A DNA stretch of 64,000 nucleotides. Origin: Austropuccinia psidii (taxonomy: Eukaryota > Basidiomycota > Pucciniomycetes > Pucciniales > Sphaerophragmiaceae). Below are positions 33,498 to 44,492 of the stretch, piece after piece. Below the pieces are notes generated by a model. That model was given only the letters and a program-made list of their open reading frames with translations, ran no database searches and had not been told where the DNA came from. The stretch is from the NCBI GenBank assembly GCA_023105745.1, contig JALGQZ010000011.1:33664594-33728593 (forward strand), written 5' to 3'. Each line of letters starts with the position of its first letter. The stretch's first letter is position 1. Both the position numbers and the translations under genes were made by a program.

Positions 33498-34296
33498 TCA
33501 GCAAGGATTTTGGGGGTCTGGCTCCCCCTTAGAGCTAGGGTGTATTTTCCCCCCCAGAATTAATCTTTCCAATTCATTTTTTCTTTAATTCCTCATCATT
33601 CAATACAATTATAATTTATACATGTAATTAAATTGAGTTTTTAATTACACATCTGTAATAATTGACACTTCATATGTAAATCAAAGCTCACTCATGTAAT
33701 AGATGTGCACATTTTGACATTTCAATTGAATTCAATTGAAAATACTTCAATTCCTCATAACTTCTAAACTAAACACAACACCTCAATTTTAACACAAAAA
33801 TTGATGGTTAACACCACATGTGGTGTGAATTGAATTAAGGTTTTGACGATTTTCATACTTTTTTACAAAAATACTACAAACTTATTTTAAGCTTATTTAG
33901 AGTTGAGTTACAGAAATTTCATCCAGAGGTGACCCCACTTTATTTTTTAGGAGCAATCCAATGGTGTGATAATTTCGTTATGTTTATTTATTGGATAAAA
34001 AGTTATAATATATTTTATATAACTTTTTACCAAAAATATTTTAATTTCACAATTTTTATTAAAAATTCATCTTTACTTAATTTTTAGAAGTAAAAATGTA
34101 ATTTCATAATTTTAAATTTTGTTGTAATTTTATTTTTAAATTATAATTATAATTAAATTTTGATTTTTAAATATAAATTTGTATGTATAATTCAATTTTT
34201 ATTTTTATAATATAAATAAATTTATTTTATTTATATTTGTATCTTAATTTATCATTTGTGTCTTTTGGGTATATGAAAATACCCCTAAGGCTCACA
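33498..34296. other. AT-rich stretch, no gene seen
   Basis: It begins with a Gypsy primer-type block (33,503-33,517), then very AT-rich sequence. At 34,250-34,296 the minus strand starts TGTGAGCCTTAGGGG, an LTR-start type also seen at 40,880 and 60,938. Confidence 0.45.
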
Positions 34297-34430
34297 GGCA
34301 CTCTCTTGATGAAAGGTCCAAATTTGAGGGTATTGATGTTGCAAGGCATTATGAATCTGTCCAAAGAGTTGAAAAGTGCTCACAAAGTGGTCAAGGTGAT
34401 TCTCAAAACATGTTTGGGTAGAATACCCCC

Positions 34431-34688
34431 TTAAAGGTGCATTCCAGGAGAGAAACTTACCTTCATAAAATACAATCCCCACTTAAAACAATGAAATAAA
34501 AATCTTGAGGTATTTGGTCCAGGCTTTTCAGGATGCAATGAGTGGAAATATTTGACAAGGTCTGGTGAGCTGGTAAGGCTGCAAGCTGGTTCCCAATTTG
34601 TTCTTTCTGGGTCTTCGCTGAATCCTTTCCACTCTACAAGATTCCACAATTTACCTCTTTTGAGTTTTGAGTCCAGAACCTGCGCCAC
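34431..34688 (-). pseudogene. G2 chromodomain
   Basis: AQVLDSKLKRGKLWNLVEWK followed by GFSEDPERTNWEPACSL is a typical chromodomain fold, with the conserved Val-Glu-Trp and the second Trp. In chromoviruses it guides integration to modified histones. It is open to 34,431. Confidence 0.85.
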
Positions 34689-34880
34689 TTCCCATTATTC
34701 TTGTTCCTCCACTCAGATTGGTGGTGGTGGAAATTGATTTTGTTTTGGTTTACTTGACTGCTTGACTGGTTCTAGTAATTTCACATGGAAGAAAGGGTGA
34801 ACTGACTTCCATTTCAAAGGAAACTTGAGGTGATATGCATGGCTTCCAACCTTCTTCAAGACTTCAAAGGGTTCAAAAAA

Positions 34881-35953
34881 TCATCCTGAAAGCTTCTTGG
34901 TTTGTGTTTTAGTCTTGATAGTCTTGGAGGTTAGCCATACTTTGCTCCCAGGTTGGAAATAAGGTTTAATTTTCCTATTTCTATCTGCATACCTCTGGAA
35001 TCTCCTTATTTCTGACTCTAATTCTTCTTTGACTACTTGCTTTCCTGATGGGAGTTTTGTTGATAACCTTCCAGCAGGTGATTCCTGAGAAATATTCATT
35101 GAGTCAAAGCTGGGATTTCTTCCATAAATGGTGAAAAAGGTGATTTCTTTGTGGATGAGTGTTCTGCATTATTGTAGGCAAATAAAGCCAGAAGGAGCCA
35201 GGTGTGCCAGTCATCTTGATGATAAATGACATACATCCAAAGATAATTTTCTAGAATCTGATTTACCCTCTCTGTCTGTCCATCTGTTTCAGGTTGAAAA
35301 GAAGCTTAAAGATCTCTTTATATCTTGAGCTGCTGACATAATTGATCCCAAAATGATGAAACAAAAAAAGATCCTCTATCACTAGAAATACTGGTAGGAA
35401 GACCATGTTTGGAAAAGGCATGGTTAATGAAGATTTGAGCTAATCCAGGGCAGTGATTGGTTCATAAGCTGGAATTTATATTGCCATTTTTGATAATCTA
35501 TCCACAACTACTAATATTGAATCAAAGTTTTTTGAAAAGGGAAATTTAGTGATAAAGTCCATTGATAATGAATTAGAAGGACCAGATGGTATTTTAAGAG
35601 GCTTGAGTAATCCAAACTTCTTATTATTAATGTTCTTGTTTTTTGACCATTGCTGACATGAGGATACATAGTACTTAATGAAGGTTCATGCCAGACCAAT
35701 AAAAATCACTCTTGATGAGCTTGGGGGTCTTCTCCTTGCCAGGATGTCCAGCCAATGGTGGTTCATGATGCCATTGAGGAATATTGAGTTGGGCTTCTTC
35801 ATTGCTTGGGATTACCACTTTATCTTTGAATAACAATAACTTGGCTTGAGGCTCATGAGAATAATCTGAAACGGATTCACCTCTTGCTAGTTGTTTTAGT
35901 ATTTCCTTGAAGTATTTGTCTTGTAATACTTCTTTTTGAATCTGATCAACCAA
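34881..35953 (-). pseudogene. G2 integrase
   Basis: The zinc-binding region at 35,675-35,953 shows WHHEPPLAGHPGKEKT. The catalytic core follows in other frames, with SMDFITKFPFS (first Asp, near 35,560), SSDRGSFFVS (second Asp) and TDGQTERVNQILE (Glu). The C-terminal part (34,881-35,099, YFQPGSKVWLTSKTIKT) binds DNA in the family. At least four frameshifts are present. Confidence 0.8.
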
Positions 35954-35977
35954 ATCTGAGAATATTTCAACCTTGAT

Positions 35978-36352
35978 TTAGAAGAATGAAGTACACCCCC
36001 TCTCTGAGTACATGTTGTCCCAATTTGACAAGGAATCTGGTAAAGTGGCCAGCCTTCCTGGGCAGTAAGCAATAATGAAATGAGACTCAGGAAGAAATTC
36101 AGCCCAATGGGCCTGACGATAAGTAATAACTTTGGAAGACATGAAATACTGAAGAGAATAATGGTCTGTCAAGACCACAAAAGAATTAAAAAGAGAAATA
36201 AGAAAAGTCCTCCAGCAATTAAGAGCCCAAGCTATTCCAAGGAGTTCCTTGTCATGAATTTCATAGTTCAACCCAGCTTGGAGAAGCTTGTGACTATCAA
36301 ATTCAATGGGATGCTTTCCTGAGTCATTCACCTGACTCAGTACAGCACCCAA
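35978..36352 (-). pseudogene. G2 RNase H
   Basis: 124 codons are open. GAVLSQVNDSGKHPIEFDSH, NYEIHDKELLGIAWAL and VVLTDHYSLQYF are the standard Gypsy RNase H blocks, with the Glu and central Asp present. The domain ends with DSLSNWDN where family members usually have DALSR. Confidence 0.82.
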
Positions 36353-36534
36353 GGCATAATAAGAAGCATCAGTTTCTATGATAGTTGGTAGAGAAGGATT
36401 GAAATGAGAAAAGATAGAAGCAGTGCTGAAAGCTTCTTTGGGTATTTGAAACTGACTAAGAGTTTCCTCATTGAAGATAAAAGGAGAGTCTTTTTTTAGG
36501 AGGGAAGTGAGACCAGTGATTTTTTAGAATAATT

Positions 36535-37185
36535 CTAAATGAAAAAACAATAGAAATTGGCAAATCCAAGCAAAGATTGAAGGGCTTTGAGGTTTTTTGG
36601 CTGTGGCCAATTGAGGATTTGCTGAGCTTTTGAAGAATCCATCTTGAGGCCATCACTTGAAACAACATAACCAAAGTGTTCCACAATTGAGGCATGGAAT
36701 ACACACTTTGAGGCTTTGGAAAACAAATTAGTGTCCCTCACTCTTTGAAGGACAGGGGCCAAATTTTTGACATGTTCCTCCTCAGAACTAGAAAAGACCA
36801 TAATATTATCCAGAAAAACTACATAGAAAATGTCAAAGAAATGTGCAAATATATCATTTATAAGATTCTGTAAAGAAGTAGGAGCATTGGTTAGCCCAAA
36901 TGGCATAACCTAATACTCATAACTACCATAATTTGTTCTAAAGGAAGTCAAGTGTTCATCCCCCTCTTTTATTCTCAATAGATTATATTAAGAACAGAAA
37001 TTTATCTTGGAGAAGATAGTGGAACTGCTGAATATGGTAAAACGCTGGCTCATAGGAGGCACAGGATACCTGTTCTTCCTAGTGAAAGCATTGAGTTTGC
37101 CATAGTTAACCCACAAAGAAAGGCCACCATCCTTTTTCTTAACAAAAAGAAAAGGTACTCCTGTTGAAAAGGAGCTTGGCCTCAT
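36535..37185 (-). pseudogene. G2 reverse transcriptase, catalytically altered
   Basis: Two frames. The first (36,988-37,185) has FLFVKKKDGG and TIFSKINFCS, where the motif A Asp (usually SKIDL) is Asn at 37,000-37,002. The second (36,535-36,906) begins MPFGLTNAPTSLQNLINDIF and has VVFLDNIMVFSS, where the second Asp of the Y/F-x-D-D motif is Asn (36,805-36,810). LLGFANFYCFFI ends the thumb. With both changes the enzyme should be inactive. Confidence 0.85.
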
Positions 37186-37242
37186 GAAAATTTTCTCTAT
37201 GTTCTCTGAAATGTAGGTCCATAGTGTTTCTGACTCTTGATT

Positions 37243-37725
37243 TTATAATGAGTAGATAACACCAACTGGGGGTAGAAGACCCTCCAGTTTAATATGATGA
37301 TCACAGGCGCGGTGGGGAGGAAGTTTCTCTGCTTTCAACTTGGAGAATAAATCCAAACATTGGGGATATGCAGGAGGGACTACCTTCAACACAGTTTGAA
37401 TTTCTTCTGGCTCTTCCTCCTCATCCCACTGCTCCTCCAGAGAGGCCTGAAAATATAAAGGAGGAACGTCCATATCCCCTGGAAAGAGATGAAGTAAAGA
37501 TATAGAAAAATCTTCTCCAACCTCTTTTATCTCTTTGAAGACTTCATCTCTTGATGAAATTAATGACTGAGAGGGCATGATGCAAGGGATATGGACAAAA
37601 GTAGGAAGGGAAGGTGTCTTAAGTTCACCAACTAGAGCAGCACTGTTGATAGCAGTGGCCAGGTCATTACTAGTAGAAGAACTAATACCACTAGAATTCT
37701 TTTTAATAGAATAATAGGTGATCAT
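37243..37725 (-). pseudogene. G2 linker between protease and RT
   Basis: 160 codons are open. The C-terminal part (KAEKLPPHRACDHHIKLEGL) is the conserved Gypsy segment just ahead of RT. The acidic block EEQWDEEEEPEE lies in the middle. Confidence 0.75.
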
Positions 37726-37770
37726 TCCATTTTTCCAATCAATAATGGGATTAGGATGGTAGAGGAAATT

Positions 37771-38220
37771 CTAGCCCAATATTAGGTCTTCTCCCTTTGG
37801 TGAGTCTATGATAAAAAAGTGCCATTCAAAGCTTGGGAAGGAAGGAAAGTCAACTACACACTTGGTATAATGAGTGATGAAGAAGGAAGGGGATTCATTT
37901 GAATCCATAATGAAAAGAGGAATCTCTTCAGGGAGCTCTGATACAGTCAATGAGTTCTTGAGAGAAAATTTCTTTGAAATAAAAGAGTTTGTAGCACCAG
38001 AATCAATAATAATACTATAAAGGATATCAGAGAAAGAAGAAAAAATAAGAAATTTTAAAGATTTATTGACACTAGTATTCAGAGTGCACAATTGTGCTCT
38101 TGAAGGAAATAAGTGAGAACCATTTAACACATCATGATCCCCTTCAGGCTTTTCCCTGCTTGCTAGGAAAGCTTCTTGATGATCCAGGCTTGTTTGAGTG
38201 TCTCTTGGAGCATTTTTCAA
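37771..38220 (-). pseudogene. G2 aspartic protease
   Basis: IIIDSGATNSFISKKF carries the D-S-G-A active site. The domain runs to GEDLILG, the usual C-terminal block (G-x-D-x-I-L-G). The first 70 residues overlap the gag C-terminus in another phase. Confidence 0.8.
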
Positions 38221-39470
38221 TTAGGTGTTTTCCACCAAAAGAAGTACATAAGCCTTCATTAATCCTGCTCTCCTTTTTGGAACCAATTAATTTCTTTTCC
38301 TTATTGAGGACAGCAGCATGAGGCTTGTCCTTTGAAGATTGAAATTGCTTTCCCTTCTTATTCTTCTTATGTTGAAGCCTTTTGAAGAAGATCCTTGAGG
38401 AGGCCTTGAGGGATTGTATCCAGTGACAGGAGGCTTCTTTTCTTGATTTCCACCCTTTTCCTTCTGCTTCGCATGGTGGCTGGTATCTCATTACAAGGTT
38501 AAATCCATGAGTTCTTGAAGAGTGTCAAAGTTGCAGGGTGAGAAGCCAACTGCTCTAATAATCTTTATGTCAATCCTCTCCTATAAAAATTGATGTAAGC
38601 CATTTGTTCCCAATCTCCAATTCCTGAAATTAAAATTCTAAAATCAGCCACATAAAAGGAAACATGACCACTTTCCTTCATCCTCAAATTGTCCAACTCT
38701 TGTTAAGATTTCCTGAATTCATTGGGATCACCAAACAGAGTGAATAATTGGGTTTCAAATAGCTTCCAATTATTGAGGAGATAAGAAGGATCTTCATTGG
38801 AAATATTTGAAAGGTAGGGTTCAATCCATTTTCCAGCTCTACCGGTGAGAAAAGAAGTTGAGTAAAAAACTTTCTTCCTGTCAGAGAAGAAATTTGCTGG
38901 GTCATTATGGAAAACCAATTGACAGGATTGGATCAATCCTCTAAATCTATGGGCTTGAGTACCATCAAAAGAATAAGGTGCCTTCATTGATGGAGTCTTG
39001 AATGCAGGGGCTTTTGAATTGTCCCTGGGAGAAACTGCTTGAGTTATTTGACCCATGAATTGAGTCATCTGCTCCATCATCTTGAGTATATTTGGTTCAG
39101 CTTGAGAGACAAGATGTCTAGTAGAATGGGCTAGATTTGAAGCTTTAGAAGCCAAAGGGGCACCTGCCACTTCAGTTTCCTCAGACTTCTCCCCGTCTTC
39201 ATCTTCAGCTTTGCCCAATCTACTTCTAGGACCTTGAGAAATGCTTGGATAACCACCCAAAAATCCAGAGAATGATCTTGAGCTTCTTGCATTCACACCT
39301 CCTCTTCTGGAGGGTGCTTCTCCTTCCATCTGTGGTCCTCTGTCCGAATTTGCACTCAGTTGATAAACTGATGGTGTGCAGCCAAGAGAGGCTCTTGCTG
39401 TAGAAGTAAGAACAGCTTGATTTCTTTGAGATCTTTTATGGTTGCCTGGGGGGCTATACTGAACGGGAAT
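38144..39470 (-). pseudogene. G2 gag
   Basis: Recognisable coding starts near 39,470 (QYSPPGNHKRSQRNQAV). The first in-frame Met afterwards is at 39,327-39,329 (MEGEAPSRRGG). The capsid region MMEQMTQFMGQI, APYSFDGTQAHRFRGLIQSC and FLTGRAGKWIEPYLS fits Gypsy gag. After a frame break the segment 38,144-38,491 holds a knuckle remnant, CTSFGGKHLIEKC, with the second Cys lost (Phe). Confidence 0.78.
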
Positions 39471-40193
39471 TATGAAAATAAAAAGAAAATAACTTAATGG
39501 TATTTGATAATAAAGAATCAAAAGCTTGGCCAAATCAACATCAATAAGATTATTGATTAATGTTGAGGAATCAATCAAAAGTCTTGAGGTGAAATCAAAT
39601 TCAATCCATAAATCAATTAATTCAGTCAATATCAAAAGTGAATTTAAATCAAATATCAATAAATATTGAAGAGTTAAATAATAAATAATCAATCAATGTC
39701 TTCAATAAAAATCCCGGTCTTGAGGAATGAATAAATCAATCAATATCTTCAGGAATCAGTTCAATATCTTGATGAAGAAAGTTAATCCATAATAAAATCA
39801 ATTATTGAGGATAATAAGTCTTTTGAGAAATTCAAACCATTCAATCCACCCAATCCAAACAGAATCCTGAATTGCTGAATCAATAACCCGGATAAATCCC
39901 AATCAATCAATCAATCAACCAATTAATCAAATTCATAACAAGACCTGAATAAGCCAAAAAAGGAAAATTTTATTTTATAAAAAATTGAGAATGAAATTGA
40001 GATGGTCAGCAATTATTAAGAAATGAGAAGAATCAATTTAAATTTGAATAAAATGAATGGGATGAAAATTGATGATAGAGAAATCATAATCATGAAGAAT
40101 CATAAAGTCATAAGAGATTCATAATTTGAAGAATGAGAGAAATGAATTTCAATTAATGAAAATAAAGGAGAAAATATGAGTTAATTAATTCAA
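39471..40193. other. G2 leader, AATC-rich
   Basis: Untranslated leader on the minus strand. It contains an (AATC)n run at about 39,900-39,919 and many AATCAAT words. No gene is seen. Confidence 0.5.
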
Positions 40194-40879
40194 TTTCACA
40201 GAAGCTCTTATAAGTGAAGAGGGCCTGGCACTCAATAAAATGGGACTTAATTATGGAGGGCTCAAGATATGGTAAATTGGAAAATACACTTAAGAGTTTA
40301 ATAAGATGAAATTACTAAAGAAAGAAATAAAAGAAAGAAGAAAAAAATAATAAGAGTAAGAAATAGAAGATCCAACCACAAACAAGTCCAAATCCACTAT
40401 TTCAACCTGTCAAAATGAAAAGAGAAGGGTTAAAAAGGATATGGCCACCCAACTCATACTGTACAGGAAAAGAAAGAACATAGAAAGACTAACTTAAAAT
40501 AGAAGAAATATAATACCCAAAATAAGGATAAGAGTATTTATAGAATAATAAATAAACTAAATTAATCAACTGGGGAAAACTCCCCAGGGGGAAAAAAGAG
40601 GGGCTGGTATATGTGAGAATTACCAGCCCTGATCCAGACAGAGAATTTTCATGAGAATAATTAATGATTAAATTGATTCTGGCAAATAAAGATCGAGTAC
40701 AACTGTACAAAATCTGTACAAGAGGTGTGGTGGTATTGAGGGATAATACAGTTTTAGGATGGTGTATACAAACTGTATTGGGTAATTTCAACCTGTACAG
40801 AATTGACAGGCTGTATTGATGAACCGGTTTATATGCATGTTTCAGCAAGGAAGATTGCTGAAACTGAATGCTGATACAC
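40194..40879 (-). repeat. Gypsy LTR R4b, truncated
   Basis: Strongly similar to 24,958-25,630 (for example AAGTGAAGAGGGCCTGGCACTC and AACCACAAACAAGTCCAAATCC blocks). It is cut on the right by another LTR beginning at 40,880. Probably the 5' LTR of G2. Confidence 0.65.
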
Positions 40880-41925
40880 TGTGAGCCTGTGAGGTATGTA
40901 TAACATACCCATAAGGCCACAAATGACTTTATATACAGTTGATTTAGTCTTCAACAGGCTTTTCAATTGAATTTCAAGTAAAAAATAATAAAAAATAAGT
41001 ATAAATTGTTTTGGATAAACAAAGCTATAAGTATTATGCCATTTTTGGATTCTACACAAAAAATGAGCTAGGGTACACCCATTGGGTGTTATACCCAAAA
41101 AGGCTTATTTCTTATGATATTGGAAGATTTAAGAATCTCACAGTACTAATGTAAATTTTGAACATTTTTTCAAAATTGTTAAATTTAAGCTTAAATAAGC
41201 TTAAATTTAAAGTTGCATAAGTTTATGCAAACTTATCAAAATTTTAGTTAAAAATGAGGTGTTGTGTATATTTACTGAATTGGCTGAGGCTTTGCCATAC
41301 AGAATGTAAATACTGCGTGAGCTCAATTTAAAAGGGTTTAAGGCCATAGTATAGCTTTGAATAAATAAAAGGGCCCAATCCACACAAAAAGGTGCAACAA
41401 AGGAAAAATACCAAACAAAGCTGGGGTACCCAACTTTTTGGATCTGCAAGGATTCAATTAAGGTTGTCCACCTGTATTGGAAGATTTTCAATCTTATTTA
41501 AGCTTTAACATTAGACTTTGATCCAACCTTATAGTTTAAACTGGTTTTAACCCAATTTGGACAGGAATTTCAAGCTGCCAAAGGGTAAATCAAAATATGC
41601 AGGCTTGATATTAAAGTTTTGACACCTTTCAAAGCTTAAATAAGCTTAAAACTTCAAGGTTAAAATTATTAAAACCTTATTAGAAGTTAAGGTTTGGTGT
41701 GTATTGTTATTTTACGTTGAAAAGTAGTAATAACTTCAAAAATTCATTAAGGTGAAATTCTTAATGGATTTGCTTGAATATTTCACATAGCTTACAGTTT
41801 AACATTATCTGTACATAAATAAAATTTTAGGTATGTTTTATAAATAGAATTCCTGGGTAATCAGCCTGGAAATATACTTCTTTAATTATACTTAAAGAAA
41901 ATTAAGATTTCTTTAAAAATTAATT
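40880..41925 (+). repeat. LTR-like sequence R5
   Basis: It starts TGTGAGCCTGTGAGGTATG, the same LTR start as at 60,938 and (minus strand) 34,296 and 44,369. It has repeated AAGCTTAAATAAGCTTAAA words. The right end was not fixed. No gene is seen. Confidence 0.5.
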
Positions 41926-42391
41926 GAGAATCTTTCTTCTCTGAAAACACGCAGGTGGTGCTGAGTAGTTGAAGGTTGTTTGTTCTAGTGACCTATTCCA
42001 GGACCCCATGTCTTTCAATGCTGGGAAATTCCTTCTGAATATCAACCATTCAGGCATTGGCTTTAGAGAAAGACATTTCTTCTTTAAAAGACCAAGGAGC
42101 ACCATTTCTTACAGTTCCAATGAAATGGGAAGGAGGTTGACTTTTACCTTTTCTTTTGATAGTTTTCTTATTGGAAATGTAACGTTCAATATTTCTGGGG
42201 GCCTCATCAGCCACCAGTTCATAAGCCCAGCCCTTGGGAAAATTGTGTGGTGGTGGAGAAGGATGTTGAGAAAGTGAACCATCAACGTTTTCAAGAGAAA
42301 TTTGCTCTGTTTCAAAAAGATAGATGGGTGGAGGGACTTCTGCACCTGGAGACTCAATAGCAACAGAAAAATGGTGAGGGTCTTCAATACT
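41926..42391 (-). pseudogene. Fragment of another Copia lineage (integrase-RT linker)
   Basis: One minus frame with two stops gives VEDPHHFSVAIESPGAEVPP, HFIGTVRNGAPWSFKE, DIQKEFPSIERHGVLE and LQLLSTTCVFSEKKDS. The last blocks are the start of a Copia RT (usually ...TTWVFREK). It differs from E0-E3 and from A. It is truncated by R5 on the left and by G3 on the right. Confidence 0.65.
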
Positions 42392-42396
42392 GACTT

Positions 42397-44369
42397 TGTA
42401 AGGTTTGACTATGAAACAATAAGTAAATTTTACTAATATTTTACTTATCAGCCTCTGAATGTCCTTATTAAAGTAATTATATATACTACAAATAATTATA
42501 ATAATAAGAATTAATTATATTTATGGCGTAAGGATACTTATATTATTAAATAAGTATAGTAATATAAATTATATTATAGAAAATTAATATAATAAAAATG
42601 AATATATTAATATTTGAGAATTAATATATCTATGGCAGATTATCATTTTTACAAACAAATAATATATGGGTGAAGAGTTTTTATTTATTGATGAATAACA
42701 ATTGATAACAATAATATCATTAATATTAAAGCTACATATTAATATAAATACTATTTATATTAATGAATAATTATTAAGAATAATAATAAAGAGAAATATA
42801 ACCTACTTTCAACACTTGATTTATTAATTCTGAATCATTTTACAAAAAAAAGCTTCAAAAAACTTACTCAAATTTCATTTACAAATAAAAAAAGAAATTA
42901 CAAATTATCTTGGTTTTACATTGAATTAGAAATTTAGAGAGAAATTTCACAAAAAAAATTCAAATAATTATTTAACCACATCAAACATGATGATTAACAG
43001 AGAGATTAACTTGGCTCTTTGATAATATAATAGAATTATATAAAAATAATAAAGCTATTGCCTTTGGATTTACTATTTTTAGTGTTTTTATTGCATCCAA
43101 GGGTGAATTAGAGGTAAAAAGAGTTCTTGATATAGTAAACTCTTCCCTCCTAGGTTCAAAAGGTCTTCTAGTAGACATTTGCTGACTATGTTAACTGGAA
43201 TTGATTACTATTTTAAGGTTTAGTGATGATTATATCATAATTAAACCATCTTATCTGATTATTACACCATTATGTAGAGTTATCACTGTAGCTATACGTT
43301 TGCTGAAATCATGGTCTTGGCAGAAGACTTCACTTCATTTATTTTCTGAGTTTTAAGCATAATAAATGAGTATTCACCACTTTCATCACTTAGATGACTG
43401 TCAAATTTAAATTAATATTACAGTGAGTGATCATAAATGATTCATTTTAGGCTTAAACTTTGATCATTAATCACATGTGAGTTATACATGCTACAGACAT
43501 TCAGAGAGTTAATAATTTTATCTTGGAATGCCATTATTAAACTTCCAAGATCATTTTATTAAATCATCAAAACTCAATTTTTGATGATTCTTCTTGTAAC
43601 TCATCTTTTCTGTTTAAATTTATTATTTTAAACTTCAAACCATGATTCCAAGGAGTTTTACGTTGGATATAATGATAAAAATTACATCCTTCTTAATTTA
43701 TTAACTATTAGAAGCTTAATATACCTTTCCAATTTTTGACAACTTTCACAACAAAGTGGTCAACAGCTATAACAATTTTGTTCAATAAACCCTTACAAGT
43801 TATAGCCTTGTTTATAACTTGGCAAATGAAGTTGATATCTGTACTCCTACAGTAAACAGGCAGTACCTTTATTTTTGGTTCAACTTTATATCATTTATCT
43901 TTCAAGATATATGAGCTAAAAACCATGAATATATGCACTGATCATAAAAGTGCATATATTCAGGTTATTTCCTCAAGTAATGACTTTAAAGATATGACAT
44001 AAAAAGATTTTATGTGAAATTCTTCATGGGGAATACAATTTTGAAGTTTATTTCATATTTTGATCAATTTGTTTCTGATATAATCAAGGATTTATGCCTT
44101 TTTATGGCGTTTTTAATTACTGCTCAGTAAGTATTTTCTTTACAGATATGACATAAAAATTTCATATGTGTATTTTACCATGATGAATATAATTCTTTAG
44201 CTTATTTCATATTTTTATTCATTATATTTGGCGATAACCAAGAATTCATGCCTTCCTATCGCATTTTTATTTACTTTAAGATAATAGTTTTAATTCTTAT
44301 TTTTAGAATAGATATTGTAAAGTTTTTTGCAACCTTTTTGGATATTTGGAAATATCTCAAAGGCTCACA
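42397..44369 (-). repeat. G3 3' LTR (R2b)
   Basis: 1,973 bp. The plus strand starts TGTAAGGTTTGACTATGAAAC and ends AAAGGCTCACA. The 5-bp left flank is GACTT. A direct duplication of about 154 bp is present at 43,987-44,275. Confidence 0.8.
43987..44275. repeat. Tandem duplication in LTR R2b
   Basis: Two diverged copies of about 154 bp, starting AGATATGACATAAAAA (about 43,989 and 44,144) and ending GC(G/A)TTTTTA(A/T)TTAC. R2a has one copy. Confidence 0.7.
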
Positions 44370-44492
44370 TTGCCTATCATCAAAAGAAACATTGTACCAC
44401 AATTTGATATAGCTAATTAGGGGATAATCCACTGTCCTACCTCTTCAATAGACAGTTTCAGTCTTGAAGCTCAATAATGCTCAATGATTCTA

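Larger units (their letters stand above)
34297..39470 (-). mobile_element. Chromodomain Gypsy retrotransposon G2, decayed
   Basis: From right to left on the minus strand: gag, zinc knuckle, protease, RT, RNase H, integrase and chromodomain, the Ty3/Gypsy (chromovirus) order. Every block is identifiable but in shifted frames. A run GGGGG near 34,425 may be the polypurine tract. R4b (40,194-40,879) is the candidate 5' LTR. Confidence 0.85.
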
